DNA of 64,000 nt from Planctomycetota bacterium (lineage in GTDB: Bacteria; Planctomycetota; PUPC01; DSUN01). The notes under the pieces are model-generated. The model made no database searches, had not been told where the DNA came from, and saw only the letters and a list, made by a program, of their open reading frames with translations. Position numbers and translations under genes: made by a program. Below are positions 34,032 to 42,533 of the stretch, piece by piece. How positions within the stretch are numbered: position 1 is the stretch's first letter; each line of letters begins with the position of its first letter. The stretch spans positions 1 through 64,000 of the forward strand of contig DAOOIT010000034.1 of NCBI GenBank assembly GCA_035384565.1. The letters are read 5' to 3'.

Positions 34032-35349
34032 GCGGCGGACCTCGGCGGTGCTCGTGCGGTGGCTGGCAGCGCTTTGCTGCGCGTGCGGCGGAGTGTCGCA
34101 GGCCGGCGAGGCGCGCTTCCCTCCGCGCCTGCCCGGCGGCAGGGCCATCGCCACGTTCACCTCGCCCGAACTCCTCCGCGCCCCGCCGCTGATGACGCTG
34201 CTGGGCGACGTGCGGATCGCCAAGGCCCCGCCAACGGTGGACTTTGCTTACTTCCCCTGCCAGACCTACCGCGGCAACCCGTGGTCGTGCTGGGGCGACG
34301 GCCTGGCCGCCGACGGCAAGTACTACACGTCCCTCGGCGACTGCAACGCGAACTGTTACGTTTACGAGTACGACACGAGGGCCAGGGTGCTCCGGCAGAT
34401 CGCTGACGTGCGCGCGGCGCTTGCCGTCCCCGCAGGCCATTACTCGCCCGGCAGGATCAGCAGTCGGCTCGACCTCGGCAACGACGGCTGGCTCTACTTC
34501 GCCACCTGCCGCGGCCCCGAAGGCCAGGCCGCCTACCAGGGCGACTGGATCCTCCGTTGCCATCCGCCCACGGGCAAGACCGAGGTCGTCGTCCATGCCC
34601 CAGTCCCAATGCACGCGATCCCTTGCAGCGTGCTTGATCCCAAGAGGCTCGTCTTCTATGGCGGCGCGGTGCCCTCCGACGGCAAGGGCGATGCCGCGAA
34701 GTTCTTCGCCTATGACCTCAAGGCGAAACGCCTGCTTTGCACCGCCGACAACGGCCCCACCCGCGCCCTCCTCCTCGCCGCGTCCACGGGACGCGTCTAC
34801 TTCGTGCCCGGCACGCAGGGGCCGCTCCACTGCTACGACCCGGCCACAGGCAAGATCACGAGGCCAGGCGTCGAGATCGGGCTGCGTTCGGCCACCCAGG
34901 AGACGCCCGACGGTTGCCTCTACACAGTCGCCCAGGAGGGCGACGCCATGATCTGGCGCGTGAACCCCAAGGCCGGCCAGATCGAGGGACTCGGCTCCGC
35001 TGTCATCGCGGGGCAGAACTATGTGGCGTCGTTGGACGCCGACCCGAGCGGCCGCTACCTCTACTATGTGCCGGGGGCCAGTGGCGGCGCTGAGCGCGAC
35101 GGCGCGCCCCTGGTGCAGTTCGACGTCCGCACCAAGGCCCACAAGGTCGTCGCCTTCCTCTACCCGTTCCTCAAGGACAAGCTCGGCTACATCCCGGTGG
35201 GCACGTTCAGCCTGGCGGTGGACCCCCAGGGCGACAAGGTGTACGTCACCTGGAACGGCAGCTTCGGCGCGATGAAGGGCCGGCAGCTCATCTGGGACGC
35301 CTGTGCTTTGACGGTCATCCACATTCCCGAGTCGGAGCGGCAACCGTGA
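34024..35349 (+). CDS. Exported beta-propeller-type protein
   Basis: A 441-residue protein with a signal peptide (MRERRTSAVLVRWLAALCCACGGVSQAG). The mature part is built from repeated WD/YVTN-like blades: WGDGLAADGKYYTSLGD, GRISSRLDLGNDGWLYFATC, TRALLLAASTGRVYFVPGT, NYVASLDADPSGRYLYYVPG and GTFSLAVDPQGDKVYVTWNG. About seven blades can be counted. No catalytic motif is recognised; it may bind ligands or proteins at the surface. The ATG at 34024 lies behind GGAGAGG and overlaps the DUF3786 stop codon (ATGCGTGA). Its own stop overlaps the next gene by 4 nt (GTGA). Confidence 0.8.
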   Translation: MRERRTSAVLVRWLAALCCACGGVSQAGEARFPPRLPGGRAIATFTSPELLRAPPLMTLLGDVRIAKAPPTVDFAYFPCQTYRGNPWSCWGDGLAADGKYYTSLGDCNANCYVYEYDTRARVLRQIADVRAALAVPAGHYSPGRISSRLDLGNDGWLYFATCRGPEGQAAYQGDWILRCHPPTGKTEVVVHAPVPMHAIPCSVLDPKRLVFYGGAVPSDGKGDAAKFFAYDLKAKRLLCTADNGPTRALLLAASTGRVYFVPGTQGPLHCYDPATGKITRPGVEIGLRSATQETPDGCLYTVAQEGDAMIWRVNPKAGQIEGLGSAVIAGQNYVASLDADPSGRYLYYVPGASGGAERDGAPLVQFDVRTKAHKVVAFLYPFLKDKLGYIPVGTFSLAVDPQGDKVYVTWNGSFGAMKGRQLIWDACALTVIHIPESERQP

Positions 35350-38219
35350 ACCGCCTGCTGTTTACCCTGTTTGCGGCTGCCCTCGCCGCCGCGGGCGAGG
35401 TGCCGAAGGAGTTGACCTTCCGCGCGCGGGTGACCGCGCTCACGCCCGACGTCCCGGTCCGCATCCAGTGGCGGTGGGGCGGCGAGGGACTCGGCGGCTC
35501 GGTGACACGCGGCGAGCTGACCGCGCTCACCTACGGCGCGCCCAAGGCCCCAACCCTCAAGCCCGGCGAAGAGCCGAAAGGGGGCGACGCCCAGCTCGAC
35601 GAGGTGGGCGAGCCGATCGCCAAGGAGGCCGTGGTCGTCGAGGACAAGGCGTTCCGCTACCTCTACCTCAAACGGGGCGCCTGGTCGCCCAGCATCTCCG
35701 TCGCGTCCCTCAAGATCGGCGGCAAGGCGTTCGTCACCTTCATGCTCGAGGGGCTGAAGACCGACTCGCGGGCGCTCAAGGGCGCCGCAGTCGAGTTCGA
35801 GTTCAGCTACAGGGGCAAGGTCGTCAAGCGCCTCACCGAGACGGGGCCCGAAGGGGCCACGGTGGGCCTCGTGCTGCCCCTCTACCGGCTCGGCGGCGAC
35901 GTGACGCCGGAGAGCAGGGAGTTCACCGACGAACTGTGCGGCCTGAGCGAGTACGCGCAGCGGCGGCTGGCGATGCTGGAGGCCCTGCCCTGGGCGAAGC
36001 GGCCCGTGCCGAAGCGCTTCGGCATCCTCACCGACCTCGGCGGCTACGGCGAGGGCGTGGGCTACGGCATCCGCCACACCAACCGCGCCATCGTCGAGGC
36101 CGAGCTTCGCGCCCTGCGGCAACTGGGCCTCACGGGCCTCCGCGGCGCCGCGCCATACATCTTCGAGGCCATTGATCGGCGCGAAGGCATCGCCGCCGAC
36201 TTCGCCCGCATCCGCGAGCAGCACGGCGCGGGCTACCCCGTGCCGGCCGTGCGGCGGCCCGAACGGGGCGGCGCGCCCACCAACGTGCCCGAGGGCGCCG
36301 GCTGCCCCCATCATCCCGACGTGCCGAAGCGCGCCGCCGAGAGCTTCCAGCACGCGCTCGAGGCCGCCCTCAAGCCGCGCGTGGACGAGGTGTGGCCGCT
36401 GACCGTGGACGAGATCGGCAGCGTGTTCGACGCCGCGCCCGAGGGCAAGGGCCACCAATCCGTCTGCCCACGCTGCATCGAGGGCTTCCGCGAGTTCGTC
36501 AAGGGCCAGGGCTTGACCCTCGCCGATTTCGGCGCACGGGACTGGTCGGAGATTCGCCCGAATGCCTACGCCCCGCCCGCCGACTGGCCCGTGCAGTTGC
36601 CCAAGGAGCCGTGGCTGCCCGAGCGTGGCTGGGGCCTGCTCACGTATCTCTCGCGGCGGTTCAACTGCTATGCCTCGGCGCGCCTCTTCACCCCCTTCCG
36701 CGACGCCTGCGACAAGGCCAACGAGGCCAAGCGCAAGACGCTGGTGGCGGTTGATCCCAAAGTCGGCGGCGGGCCCCCGCGCCCCGACACGCGGGACGGG
36801 GACGTCCCGCCCACCGCTCCGGCCCAGCCTTGGGTCTACTCCTTCGCCCTCCGCGGCAACAACTTCCTGATGGGCGGCCACAGCCTCGACTTCTTCGACT
36901 TCTACCGCCACGCCGACAACGCCTTCGTCTATGAGACCTCGAACCGCGACCCGCGCGTGTGGCAGTGGGACAGCTACCTGTGCGACGTGGGCCGCGTGGT
37001 GAGCGAACGCATGGGCAAGCGGTTCGGCATCTACGTCAAGCCCCACCGCGGCGCGCCCATCCAGCGCGCCCTCGCCGCCCTCGCTCGCGGCGCGACCATG
37101 CTCTTCTGGTACACCTACGGCCCCGACTACTCGAAGGGCGACAGCTTCTCGCAGCGCCCCGACGACCTGGTGCTCGTGAGCAAGGCGGCGCGCCTCATCG
37201 CCGCGGCCGAGGACGTGCTCTACGGCGGCACCTGGGCCGTGCCCGCCGAGGTGGCCGTCGTCCGTCCCCTCTCCTCCGAATACTGGGGCAGCGCCGCCGA
37301 CTGGGAGAACGGCAAGTGGGTCTACACCGCCCTCCAGCACGCCCACGTGCCCGTGGACCCGCTCGACGAGGAGATGCTGGCGACCGACGACCTGAGCCGC
37401 TACAAGGTCATCTACGTCAGCGGCAGCCATCTCAAGCGCTCGGCCTCCGCGAAGCTGGCCGACTGGGTGAAGGCCGGCGGCACGCTCGTCACCAGCGCCG
37501 GCGGCCTCGCCTTCGACGAGGCCAACCAGCCGCTCGAGATGCTACAGCCCGTTCTCGGGCTGAAGACCCGCAGAGCGGCCGAGCTCTGGTGCGAAGTGCG
37601 CCGCTACGGGGCGACGGGCCTGGGCACGTTCAGGGACATGAAGCTCGCCCCCGATGCGGCTGCGGTGAGCGGCAAGGGGGCGTTCGAGGCCGGGCTCAGG
37701 CCCGTCGTCGGCCGCGAGCCGCTCGAGCCGGGCGAAGGGACCGAGGTACTGGCGAAGTACGCCGACGGCGCGGTCGCGGCCACCCGCCGCGTCTTCGGCA
37801 AGGGACAGGCGCTCGTGGTCGGGCTCTTCACAGGGTTGGAGTACGCCGCCCGCGTGCACCGCGACGACTTCGACATGTCGCTCGATTTCGGCCCCGGCCT
37901 TCGCCAGGCCGTGGCGGAGCCGGCGCTCCAGGCCACAAAGCCAGTCGTCGCCGCCTCGCAGCCGCTTGTCGAGGGCATCCTCGTGCGCAACGGGACCACG
38001 GGCAAGGGCGCCGTGGTCCTGATGAACTGGGCCTACAAGGGCCGCGAACTCGTCCCCTGCGAAAACCTCACCATCACGATTCGCGGGGCGGGCGACGCCG
38101 CGGGCGTCACCGCCGCCTGGCTCAATCAGCCACTGCCCGCCACCAAGACGCCGGACGGCATCCGCGTCACCCTCCCGCGCCTTGAGGAGGGCGAGGTGCT
38201 GCTCCTGGACCCGCGCTGA
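35346..38219 (+). CDS. Exported GH42-like glycoside hydrolase-related protein
   Basis: A 957-residue protein with a short signal peptide (MNRLLFTLFAAALAAAG). Residues about 20-200 form a beta-sandwich. About 215-640 looks like a TIM-barrel: KRFGILTDLGGYGEGVGYGI, LTGLRGAAPYIFE, EVWPLTVDEIG, a CPRC pair, HSLDFFDFYRHAD and MLFWYTYGPDY. About 640-800 resembles the beta-galactosidase trimerisation (glutamine-amidotransferase-like) domain: YKVIYVSGSHL, LADWVKAGGTLVTSAGGLAFD. The end is a small beta-domain. This order is that of GH42 beta-galactosidase relatives. I cannot assign the catalytic Glu pair with certainty (the Glu in TVDEIG is a candidate). GTG start overlapping the propeller gene stop; last gene of the response-regulator unit. 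Confidence 0.7.
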   Translation: MNRLLFTLFAAALAAAGEVPKELTFRARVTALTPDVPVRIQWRWGGEGLGGSVTRGELTALTYGAPKAPTLKPGEEPKGGDAQLDEVGEPIAKEAVVVEDKAFRYLYLKRGAWSPSISVASLKIGGKAFVTFMLEGLKTDSRALKGAAVEFEFSYRGKVVKRLTETGPEGATVGLVLPLYRLGGDVTPESREFTDELCGLSEYAQRRLAMLEALPWAKRPVPKRFGILTDLGGYGEGVGYGIRHTNRAIVEAELRALRQLGLTGLRGAAPYIFEAIDRREGIAADFARIREQHGAGYPVPAVRRPERGGAPTNVPEGAGCPHHPDVPKRAAESFQHALEAALKPRVDEVWPLTVDEIGSVFDAAPEGKGHQSVCPRCIEGFREFVKGQGLTLADFGARDWSEIRPNAYAPPADWPVQLPKEPWLPERGWGLLTYLSRRFNCYASARLFTPFRDACDKANEAKRKTLVAVDPKVGGGPPRPDTRDGDVPPTAPAQPWVYSFALRGNNFLMGGHSLDFFDFYRHADNAFVYETSNRDPRVWQWDSYLCDVGRVVSERMGKRFGIYVKPHRGAPIQRALAALARGATMLFWYTYGPDYSKGDSFSQRPDDLVLVSKAARLIAAAEDVLYGGTWAVPAEVAVVRPLSSEYWGSAADWENGKWVYTALQHAHVPVDPLDEEMLATDDLSRYKVIYVSGSHLKRSASAKLADWVKAGGTLVTSAGGLAFDEANQPLEMLQPVLGLKTRRAAELWCEVRRYGATGLGTFRDMKLAPDAAAVSGKGAFEAGLRPVVGREPLEPGEGTEVLAKYADGAVAATRRVFGKGQALVVGLFTGLEYAARVHRDDFDMSLDFGPGLRQAVAEPALQATKPVVAASQPLVEGILVRNGTTGKGAVVLMNWAYKGRELVPCENLTITIRGAGDAAGVTAAWLNQPLPATKTPDGIRVTLPRLEEGEVLLLDPR

Positions 38220-38349
38220 CCCCCGATCGGAGAGCATGCCCCCCGATTCCGGCGCCCGCGCCCTCACTGGTCGCCAGAGACCTGTGACCCCGGCGCACCG
38301 CCCCCCTCGCGGTCGGCTCTGCCGCCGCCGAGAGGCGAGCCAGCATGAA

Positions 38350-38700
38350 GCTCGGGCGATCCGAGCGGTTCGGGGGCCCTCCCGCCCATACTTGCTCATT
38401 CTCCCCTCCCTCGCAGGTGAACAAGTATGGCGCTTTGGCGATCCGGGCGGTTCTACGGCCTTGCCACCCATACTTGCTCAAGTTCCTCCCCCTCTGGGTT
38501 GAGCAAGTATGGCGCTTTGGCGATCCGGGCGGTTCTACGGCCTTGCCACCCATACTTGCTCAAGTTCCTCCCCCTCTGGGTTGAGCAAGTATGGCGCTTT
38601 GGCGATCCGAGCGGTTCTACGGCCTTTCCGCCCATACTTGCTCAATTTCCTCCCCTCTCGGTTGAGCAAGTATGGCGCCCGAATGATCCGGAGCCTTCCG
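38350..38700. repeat. Tandem array of 82-bp units, each with a 13-bp hairpin
   Basis: The marker GATCCG recurs at 38358, 38440, 38522, 38604 and 38685 (spacing 82, 82, 82, 81). Units 2 and 3 are identical over most of their length; unit 1 and the partial unit 5 are diverged at the edges. Each unit contains CATACTTGCTCAA, about 17 bases rich in C, and TTGAGCAAGTATG (for example 38469-38481 and 38499-38511), a perfect 13-bp stem in the central units. There are no variable spacers, so this is not CRISPR. No copy was noticed elsewhere in the window. Confidence 0.9.
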
Positions 38701-38839
38701 CGGCCGTTCCCGCCCATCGCCTCCCCTTCGCCATCACATGGGTGATGCAGGCGAGCAACGGGCAGGCCCTGGATGCCTCCGTGCCGAGGGCGGCCAGGGA
38801 CAGGGGCCACACTGCCGCTCGCCGCTCGCGGATTTGGCC

Positions 38840-38868
38840 TTGCATCCGGCCTCAGCCCACGCTATGAT
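38840..38868 (+). promoter_or_regulatory. Predicted promoter of recJ
   Basis: TTGCAT (38840-38845), 17-nt spacer, TATGAT (38863-38868), giving a leader of about 70 nt before the GTG start. Confidence 0.45.
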
Positions 38869-38946
38869 GCATTGTTGCGTGTTGCGCCCACAAGGGATAG
38901 GGGCGCCGGATGTCATGCATGAGGCGACCGAACCGGTGAAGCGGAC

Positions 38947-40707
38947 GTGCCAACAGCCGTGGCGCGACAACTGAGCCTGACCGACAAGCGGTGGGTCTTC
39001 CGCGATTGCGACGAGCGACAGCGCGACCGCCTGGTCGAGGAGCTCGGCGTGTCGCCGCTCACCGCGCACCTGCTGGTGAACCGCGGCGTGCGGGAGCCCG
39101 AGGCGGCCAGGGGCTTCCTGGCGCCCGACCTGAACGGCCTGTACGACCCCGGGCTCCTGCCGGACATGGACCGGGCGGTGGCGCGCCTGCGCAAGGCCAT
39201 CGGAGCCGGCGAACGCATCCTCGTCTATGGCGACTACGACGCCGATGGGGTAACCTCCATCTCGCTGCTCATCGAGTTCCTGCGGCTCTTCGGCATCGAG
39301 GTCCCGCACTACATTCCGCACCGCGTGGAGGAGGGCTACGGCCTGCACGCCGAGGCCGTGGAGGCGGCGGCGGCTCAGGGCGTGAAACTGATCGTCACGG
39401 TGGACTGCGGGACGAGTGGCGCGGCCGAGGTGGAGCTGGCGCGGAAGCTGGGAGTGGACGTCATCATCACCGACCATCACGAGCCGCCGCACACGGTGCC
39501 GCGGGCGTGCGCCGTGGTGAACCCCAAGCTCACGGGCAGCCTGTACCCCTTCCGCGACCTGTCGGGCGTGGGCGTGGCCTTCAAGCTCGCCTGGGCGCTG
39601 GCCCAGAGCTTCAGCCCCGGCAAGCGGGTGAGCGACGAGTTCCGCCGCTTCCTGCTCGACGCCATCGGGCTCGTGGCGATCGGCACCGTGGCCGACGTGG
39701 TGCCGCTCCTGGGCGAGAACCGCATCTTCGCAATCTACGGGCTGCACGCCCTCCGGCGCTCGGCCAGCCCCGGCATCGCCGCGCTCGTGCGACAGGCCTG
39801 CGTGGGCGACAAGCCGCTCACGCCGCGCGACATCTCCTTCGGCATCGGGCCCCGCCTCAACGCGGCCGGCCGCCTGGCCCAGGCCGGCCTGTGCGTGGAA
39901 CTGCTCACCAGCAATTCGCCCGAGCGCGCCGCCGAGATCGCGCGCGAGCTGGACAGCAAGAACCGCGAGCGCCAGCGGATCCAGAACTCCATCCTCAGCG
40001 ACGCGCGGCGGCGCCTCGAAGGCCACGGCCTGGAGGGGCGCAGGACCATCGTGCTGGCCGACGAGGGCTGGCACGCCGGCGTGGTCGGCATCGTGGCCGC
40101 CAAACTGGCCGAGGAGTTCTGCCGCCCCACCGTGCTCCTGTCGCTGGACGGCGACGTCGCGCGCGGCTCGGCCCGCTCGGTGCCGCACCTCAACCTCTTC
40201 GAGGCCGTGGGGGCTTGCGAAGAGGCTCTGCTGAGCTACGGCGGCCACAGCCAGGCCGCCGGCCTGAGGGTGCTGCGCGGAAACCTCGAGCGCTTCCGCG
40301 AGCTCTTCGAGGCCGAAGTGAGCCGCTGCCTCGATGGTTGGGTGCCCTGCGGCGTGCTGGAGATTGATGCCGAGGTGCTCTTGCCCGCCGTGACTCACGA
40401 CCTCGTGCGCGACCTCGAGCGCCTGGCGCCCCACGGGGAGGGCAACGAGCCGCCGGTGCTCGCCTGCTCCGAGGTCAGGGTGGCCGGCCAGCCGCAGCTC
40501 ATGGGCAGCCAGGCCAACCACATCAGCTTCTACGTCGAGCAGGGCGGCCACAGCCTGCGCGCCGTGGGCTTCCACATGGGGCACCTCTACCCCCTCCTCG
40601 CCACGGGCGACGTGGTGTGCGACATCGCCTTCACGCCGAAGATCAACGACTTCCGTGGGCTGAGCGAAGTGGAACTGGACCTCTGCGACCTGCGGCTCCG
40701 CGCGTGA
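38947..40707 (+). CDS. recJ: Single-stranded-DNA-specific exonuclease RecJ
   Basis: A 586-residue RecJ, the 5'-3' single-strand exonuclease used in recombination and mismatch repair. The DHH phosphoesterase domain has the metal-binding motifs VYGDYDADGVTS, VTVDCGTS, and ITDHHEPP. The DHHA1 domain carries SYGGHSQAAGL; a C-terminal OB-fold follows (HGEGNEPPVLACSEVRV). Length is normal. The GTG at 38947 fits the conserved N-terminus (KRWVFRDCDE) but has only a weak upstream Shine-Dalgarno (GGTGAAG). It could act with MutS in repair. Confidence 0.95.
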   Translation: MPTAVARQLSLTDKRWVFRDCDERQRDRLVEELGVSPLTAHLLVNRGVREPEAARGFLAPDLNGLYDPGLLPDMDRAVARLRKAIGAGERILVYGDYDADGVTSISLLIEFLRLFGIEVPHYIPHRVEEGYGLHAEAVEAAAAQGVKLIVTVDCGTSGAAEVELARKLGVDVIITDHHEPPHTVPRACAVVNPKLTGSLYPFRDLSGVGVAFKLAWALAQSFSPGKRVSDEFRRFLLDAIGLVAIGTVADVVPLLGENRIFAIYGLHALRRSASPGIAALVRQACVGDKPLTPRDISFGIGPRLNAAGRLAQAGLCVELLTSNSPERAAEIARELDSKNRERQRIQNSILSDARRRLEGHGLEGRRTIVLADEGWHAGVVGIVAAKLAEEFCRPTVLLSLDGDVARGSARSVPHLNLFEAVGACEEALLSYGGHSQAAGLRVLRGNLERFRELFEAEVSRCLDGWVPCGVLEIDAEVLLPAVTHDLVRDLERLAPHGEGNEPPVLACSEVRVAGQPQLMGSQANHISFYVEQGGHSLRAVGFHMGHLYPLLATGDVVCDIAFTPKINDFRGLSEVELDLCDLRLRA

Positions 40708-40721
40708 GCTGCGCGCGAGAG

Positions 40722-40937
40722 TCAGCCCATCAGCTCCCGCAACCGCCTCCACGCCGCGGCCAGGCGGTGCAGGCAGGCGCGCTCACGCAGCGCCTCTTCG
40801 GCCTCCGCGCTGAGCTCCACCCGCTGGATCGCGACCCGCAACGGCGCGGCGCGCGGCTGCACCTCGCACGGGATGTGAAGCGAGGGGCGCACGGCCAGAG
40901 GCTCGGCTCCCGTCTCGATGTGGCAAGTGGCGTTCAT
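40722..40937 (-). CDS. Small hypothetical protein
   Basis: A possible 71-residue protein starting at ATG 40937 behind GGAGAG (13 nt upstream). The sequence begins MNATCHIETGAEPLAVRPSL and ends in an Arg-rich amphipathic helix (AEEALRERACLHRLAAAWRRL). No family is recognised and no promoter is visible. It converges on recJ with a 14-nt gap. The 258 bases between it and the trpS stop codon (40938-41195) hold nothing I can identify. It could be spurious. Confidence 0.35.
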   Translation of the reverse strand: MNATCHIETGAEPLAVRPSLHIPCEVQPRAAPLRVAIQRVELSAEAEEALRERACLHRLAAAWRRLRELMG

Positions 40938-41195
40938 CGTGGTGCTCTCCGGCTCTCTGTCCTCCATCTCTTTGGACGCACGGACGGGCCGCACGCTTCA
41001 GTCCTCTGAGCGAGCAATCTGCGTGCCGAAAGCCGCAAGCAGGGAAGCCCCACAGCCCGCTCGCCACAAGCGAAGAGCGGAGGCAGGCTTACGGCGAGCC
41101 CAGCGCCCCGGAGCGCCCGCGTGCCCGCGGGGCGGCAGGCGCCGCCGTGTCTGGAAAAGCGAACGGGAATCAGGCCGGTGTATCGGACGTGAACA

Positions 41196-42173
41196 CTACA
41201 GTCCCATCGCCCTGCGAACCTCGGCCATCGTGCCCCTCGCGATGGCGCGGCAGTGCTCGGCCCCGCGGCGCAGGGCGTCCCACACCCGCTCGGGTTGCGC
41301 GAGCAGGGCCTGGGCTCGTTCGCGGATGGGATTGAGCACCGCCATCATGTGGCCGTACATCAACTTCTTGCACTCGATGCAGCCGATGGTGGCCCCGCGG
41401 CAGCCCGCCGCCACCCGCTCGATGTCCTCGGGCGGCGAAAAGTAGCCGTGCAGCGCGAAGATGTTGCACTTCGTCGGCTCGCCGGGGTCGGTGCGCCGCA
41501 CGCGGGCAGGGTCGGTCACCGCCGTGCGCACCTTCTCCCAGATGCTCTGGGGGTCCTCGAGCAGGCCGATGGTGTTGCCGACCGACTTGCTCATCTTCTT
41601 CGTCGGGTCGTCGAGGCCCATCACCCGGGCGGCCGCGGTCAGCCGCGGCTGCGGCTCGGGGAAGATCTCCCCGAAGCGCGCGTTGAACCGCCGCGTGATC
41701 TCGCGCGAGAGCTCCAGGTGCTGCACCTGGTCCTCGCCCACCGGCACCACCTCGCCTTTGTAGAGCAGAATGTCGGCCGCCATCAGCACCGGGTAGTTCA
41801 GCAGCCCCGCGTTCACGCTGCCCTCGAACTGCGCCGACTTGTCCTTGAACTGCGTCATCCGGAACAACTCGCCGATGGGCGTCACCGTGTTCAGAATCCA
41901 GGCCAGTTCCGTGTGCTCGGGCACGTGGCTCTGCACGAACAGCGTGCAGCGCTCGGGGTCAATGCCGCACGCGATGTTCACCGCCGCGGCCTCCAGGATG
42001 CGGCCTTGCATCTCCGATGGCTCGTAGGGCACCGTGATCGCATGATAGTCCACCACGCAGTAGATGCACTCGAACTCGGGGATGAGGGCCACCCAGTTCC
42101 GGATCGCCCCCAGGTAATTCCCGATGTGTATGCCGCCGCTGGGCTGAATGCCGCTGAACAGCCGCCTGGCCAA
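41196..42173 (-). CDS. trpS: Tryptophanyl-tRNA synthetase
   Basis: A 325-residue class I synthetase charging tRNA-Trp. Signature motifs are the HIGH-type HIGNYLGAI (in GIQPSGGIHIGN), AADILLY, VPVGEDQVQHLELSR, and KMSKS in DPTKKMSKSVGNTIGLLED. The TTG at 42173 was chosen: AAGGAG lies 6 nt upstream and the protein then begins MARRLFSGIQPSG as in typical TrpS; an in-frame GTG at 42239 would add 22 unconserved residues. Its leader of about 100 nt contains two hairpins (see 42203-42259). Divergent from valS. Confidence 0.96.
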   Translation of the reverse strand: MARRLFSGIQPSGGIHIGNYLGAIRNWVALIPEFECIYCVVDYHAITVPYEPSEMQGRILEAAAVNIACGIDPERCTLFVQSHVPEHTELAWILNTVTPIGELFRMTQFKDKSAQFEGSVNAGLLNYPVLMAADILLYKGEVVPVGEDQVQHLELSREITRRFNARFGEIFPEPQPRLTAAARVMGLDDPTKKMSKSVGNTIGLLEDPQSIWEKVRTAVTDPARVRRTDPGEPTKCNIFALHGYFSPPEDIERVAAGCRGATIGCIECKKLMYGHMMAVLNPIRERAQALLAQPERVWDALRRGAEHCRAIARGTMAEVRRAMGL

Positions 42174-42202
42174 TGCCTTCTCCTTTGGCCCCGCCAACGT
42201 AG

Positions 42203-42259
42203 CGACAAGCACCCCGCTTGTCGAAGACCCGGGGAACACCGCAAGCAGGACGCTTGCGG
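42203..42259 (-). repeat. Two hairpins in the trpS leader
   Basis: Hairpin one: 42239-42246 CCGCAAGC pairs perfectly with 42252-42259 GCTTGCGG (5-nt loop). Hairpin two: 42203-42210 CGACAAGC pairs with 42216-42223 GCTTGTCG (5-nt loop). Both 8-bp stems lie between the predicted trpS transcript start and its TTG codon. No T-run follows. Confidence 0.6.
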
Positions 42260-42279
42260 CTACGCCTCGATTGGACAGG

Positions 42280-42309
42280 ATGATAGCAGAGGCGGGGCAG
42301 AACTGTCAA
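42280..42309 (-). promoter_or_regulatory. Predicted promoter of trpS
   Basis: Minus strand TTGACA (42304-42309), 18-nt spacer, TATCAT (42280-42285). Confidence 0.5.
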
Positions 42310-42312
42310 TTC

Positions 42313-42341
42313 TTGACTTGCCCGCCGCCAAATGCTACCAT
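42313..42341 (+). promoter_or_regulatory. Predicted promoter of valS
   Basis: TTGACT (42313-42318), 17-nt spacer, TACCAT (42336-42341). Its -35 box lies only 3 nt from the -35 box of the divergent trpS promoter. Confidence 0.45.
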
Positions 42342-42533
42342 AGTCGGTGCCGATTTCTGACTGGTGGCATGCCTATGTCGAACGAAACGCAGTTCTCCTA
42401 CGGACAGAGCGCTGTCGGCGTTCGCCGCCGCGACCCGGGCCGGTGAGCGCCCGGTGATCGCGGCTATCCCCGCTTCCACATTCCGCAATCCCAGATCCGC
42501 AATCCGCAATGGCTTTCTGCCCGGAGCGACCCG

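Larger units (their letters stand above)
38220..38946. other. 727-bp gene-free region with tandem hairpin array
   Basis: It holds the 82-bp repeat array (38350-38700) and, at its right end, the recJ promoter. Open frames on both strands across the array simply follow the repeat, whose 82-bp period is not a multiple of three, so they are not considered genes. Confidence 0.8.
42174..42533. other. Divergent trpS/valS control region
   Basis: This 360-bp region contains two back-to-back promoters and two leader hairpins on the trpS side. On the valS side a long leader (about 185 nt) includes a possible 25-codon open frame (42369-42446, starting MPMSNETQFSYGQ) with no clear ribosome binding site. 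No T-box or other known riboswitch was recognised. Confidence 0.6.

Noticed and set aside
38350..38700. CRISPR array
   Set aside because: Units are contiguous 82-bp repeats without variable spacers, and no cas genes are present.
38350..38700. Integron attC sites
   Set aside because: The stems are fully symmetric, no integrase is present, and no gene cassettes separate the units.
38427..38867. Open frames across the 82-bp array, on both strands
   Set aside because: They are translations of the repeat; 82 is not a multiple of three, so the frame changes from unit to unit and no conserved protein results.
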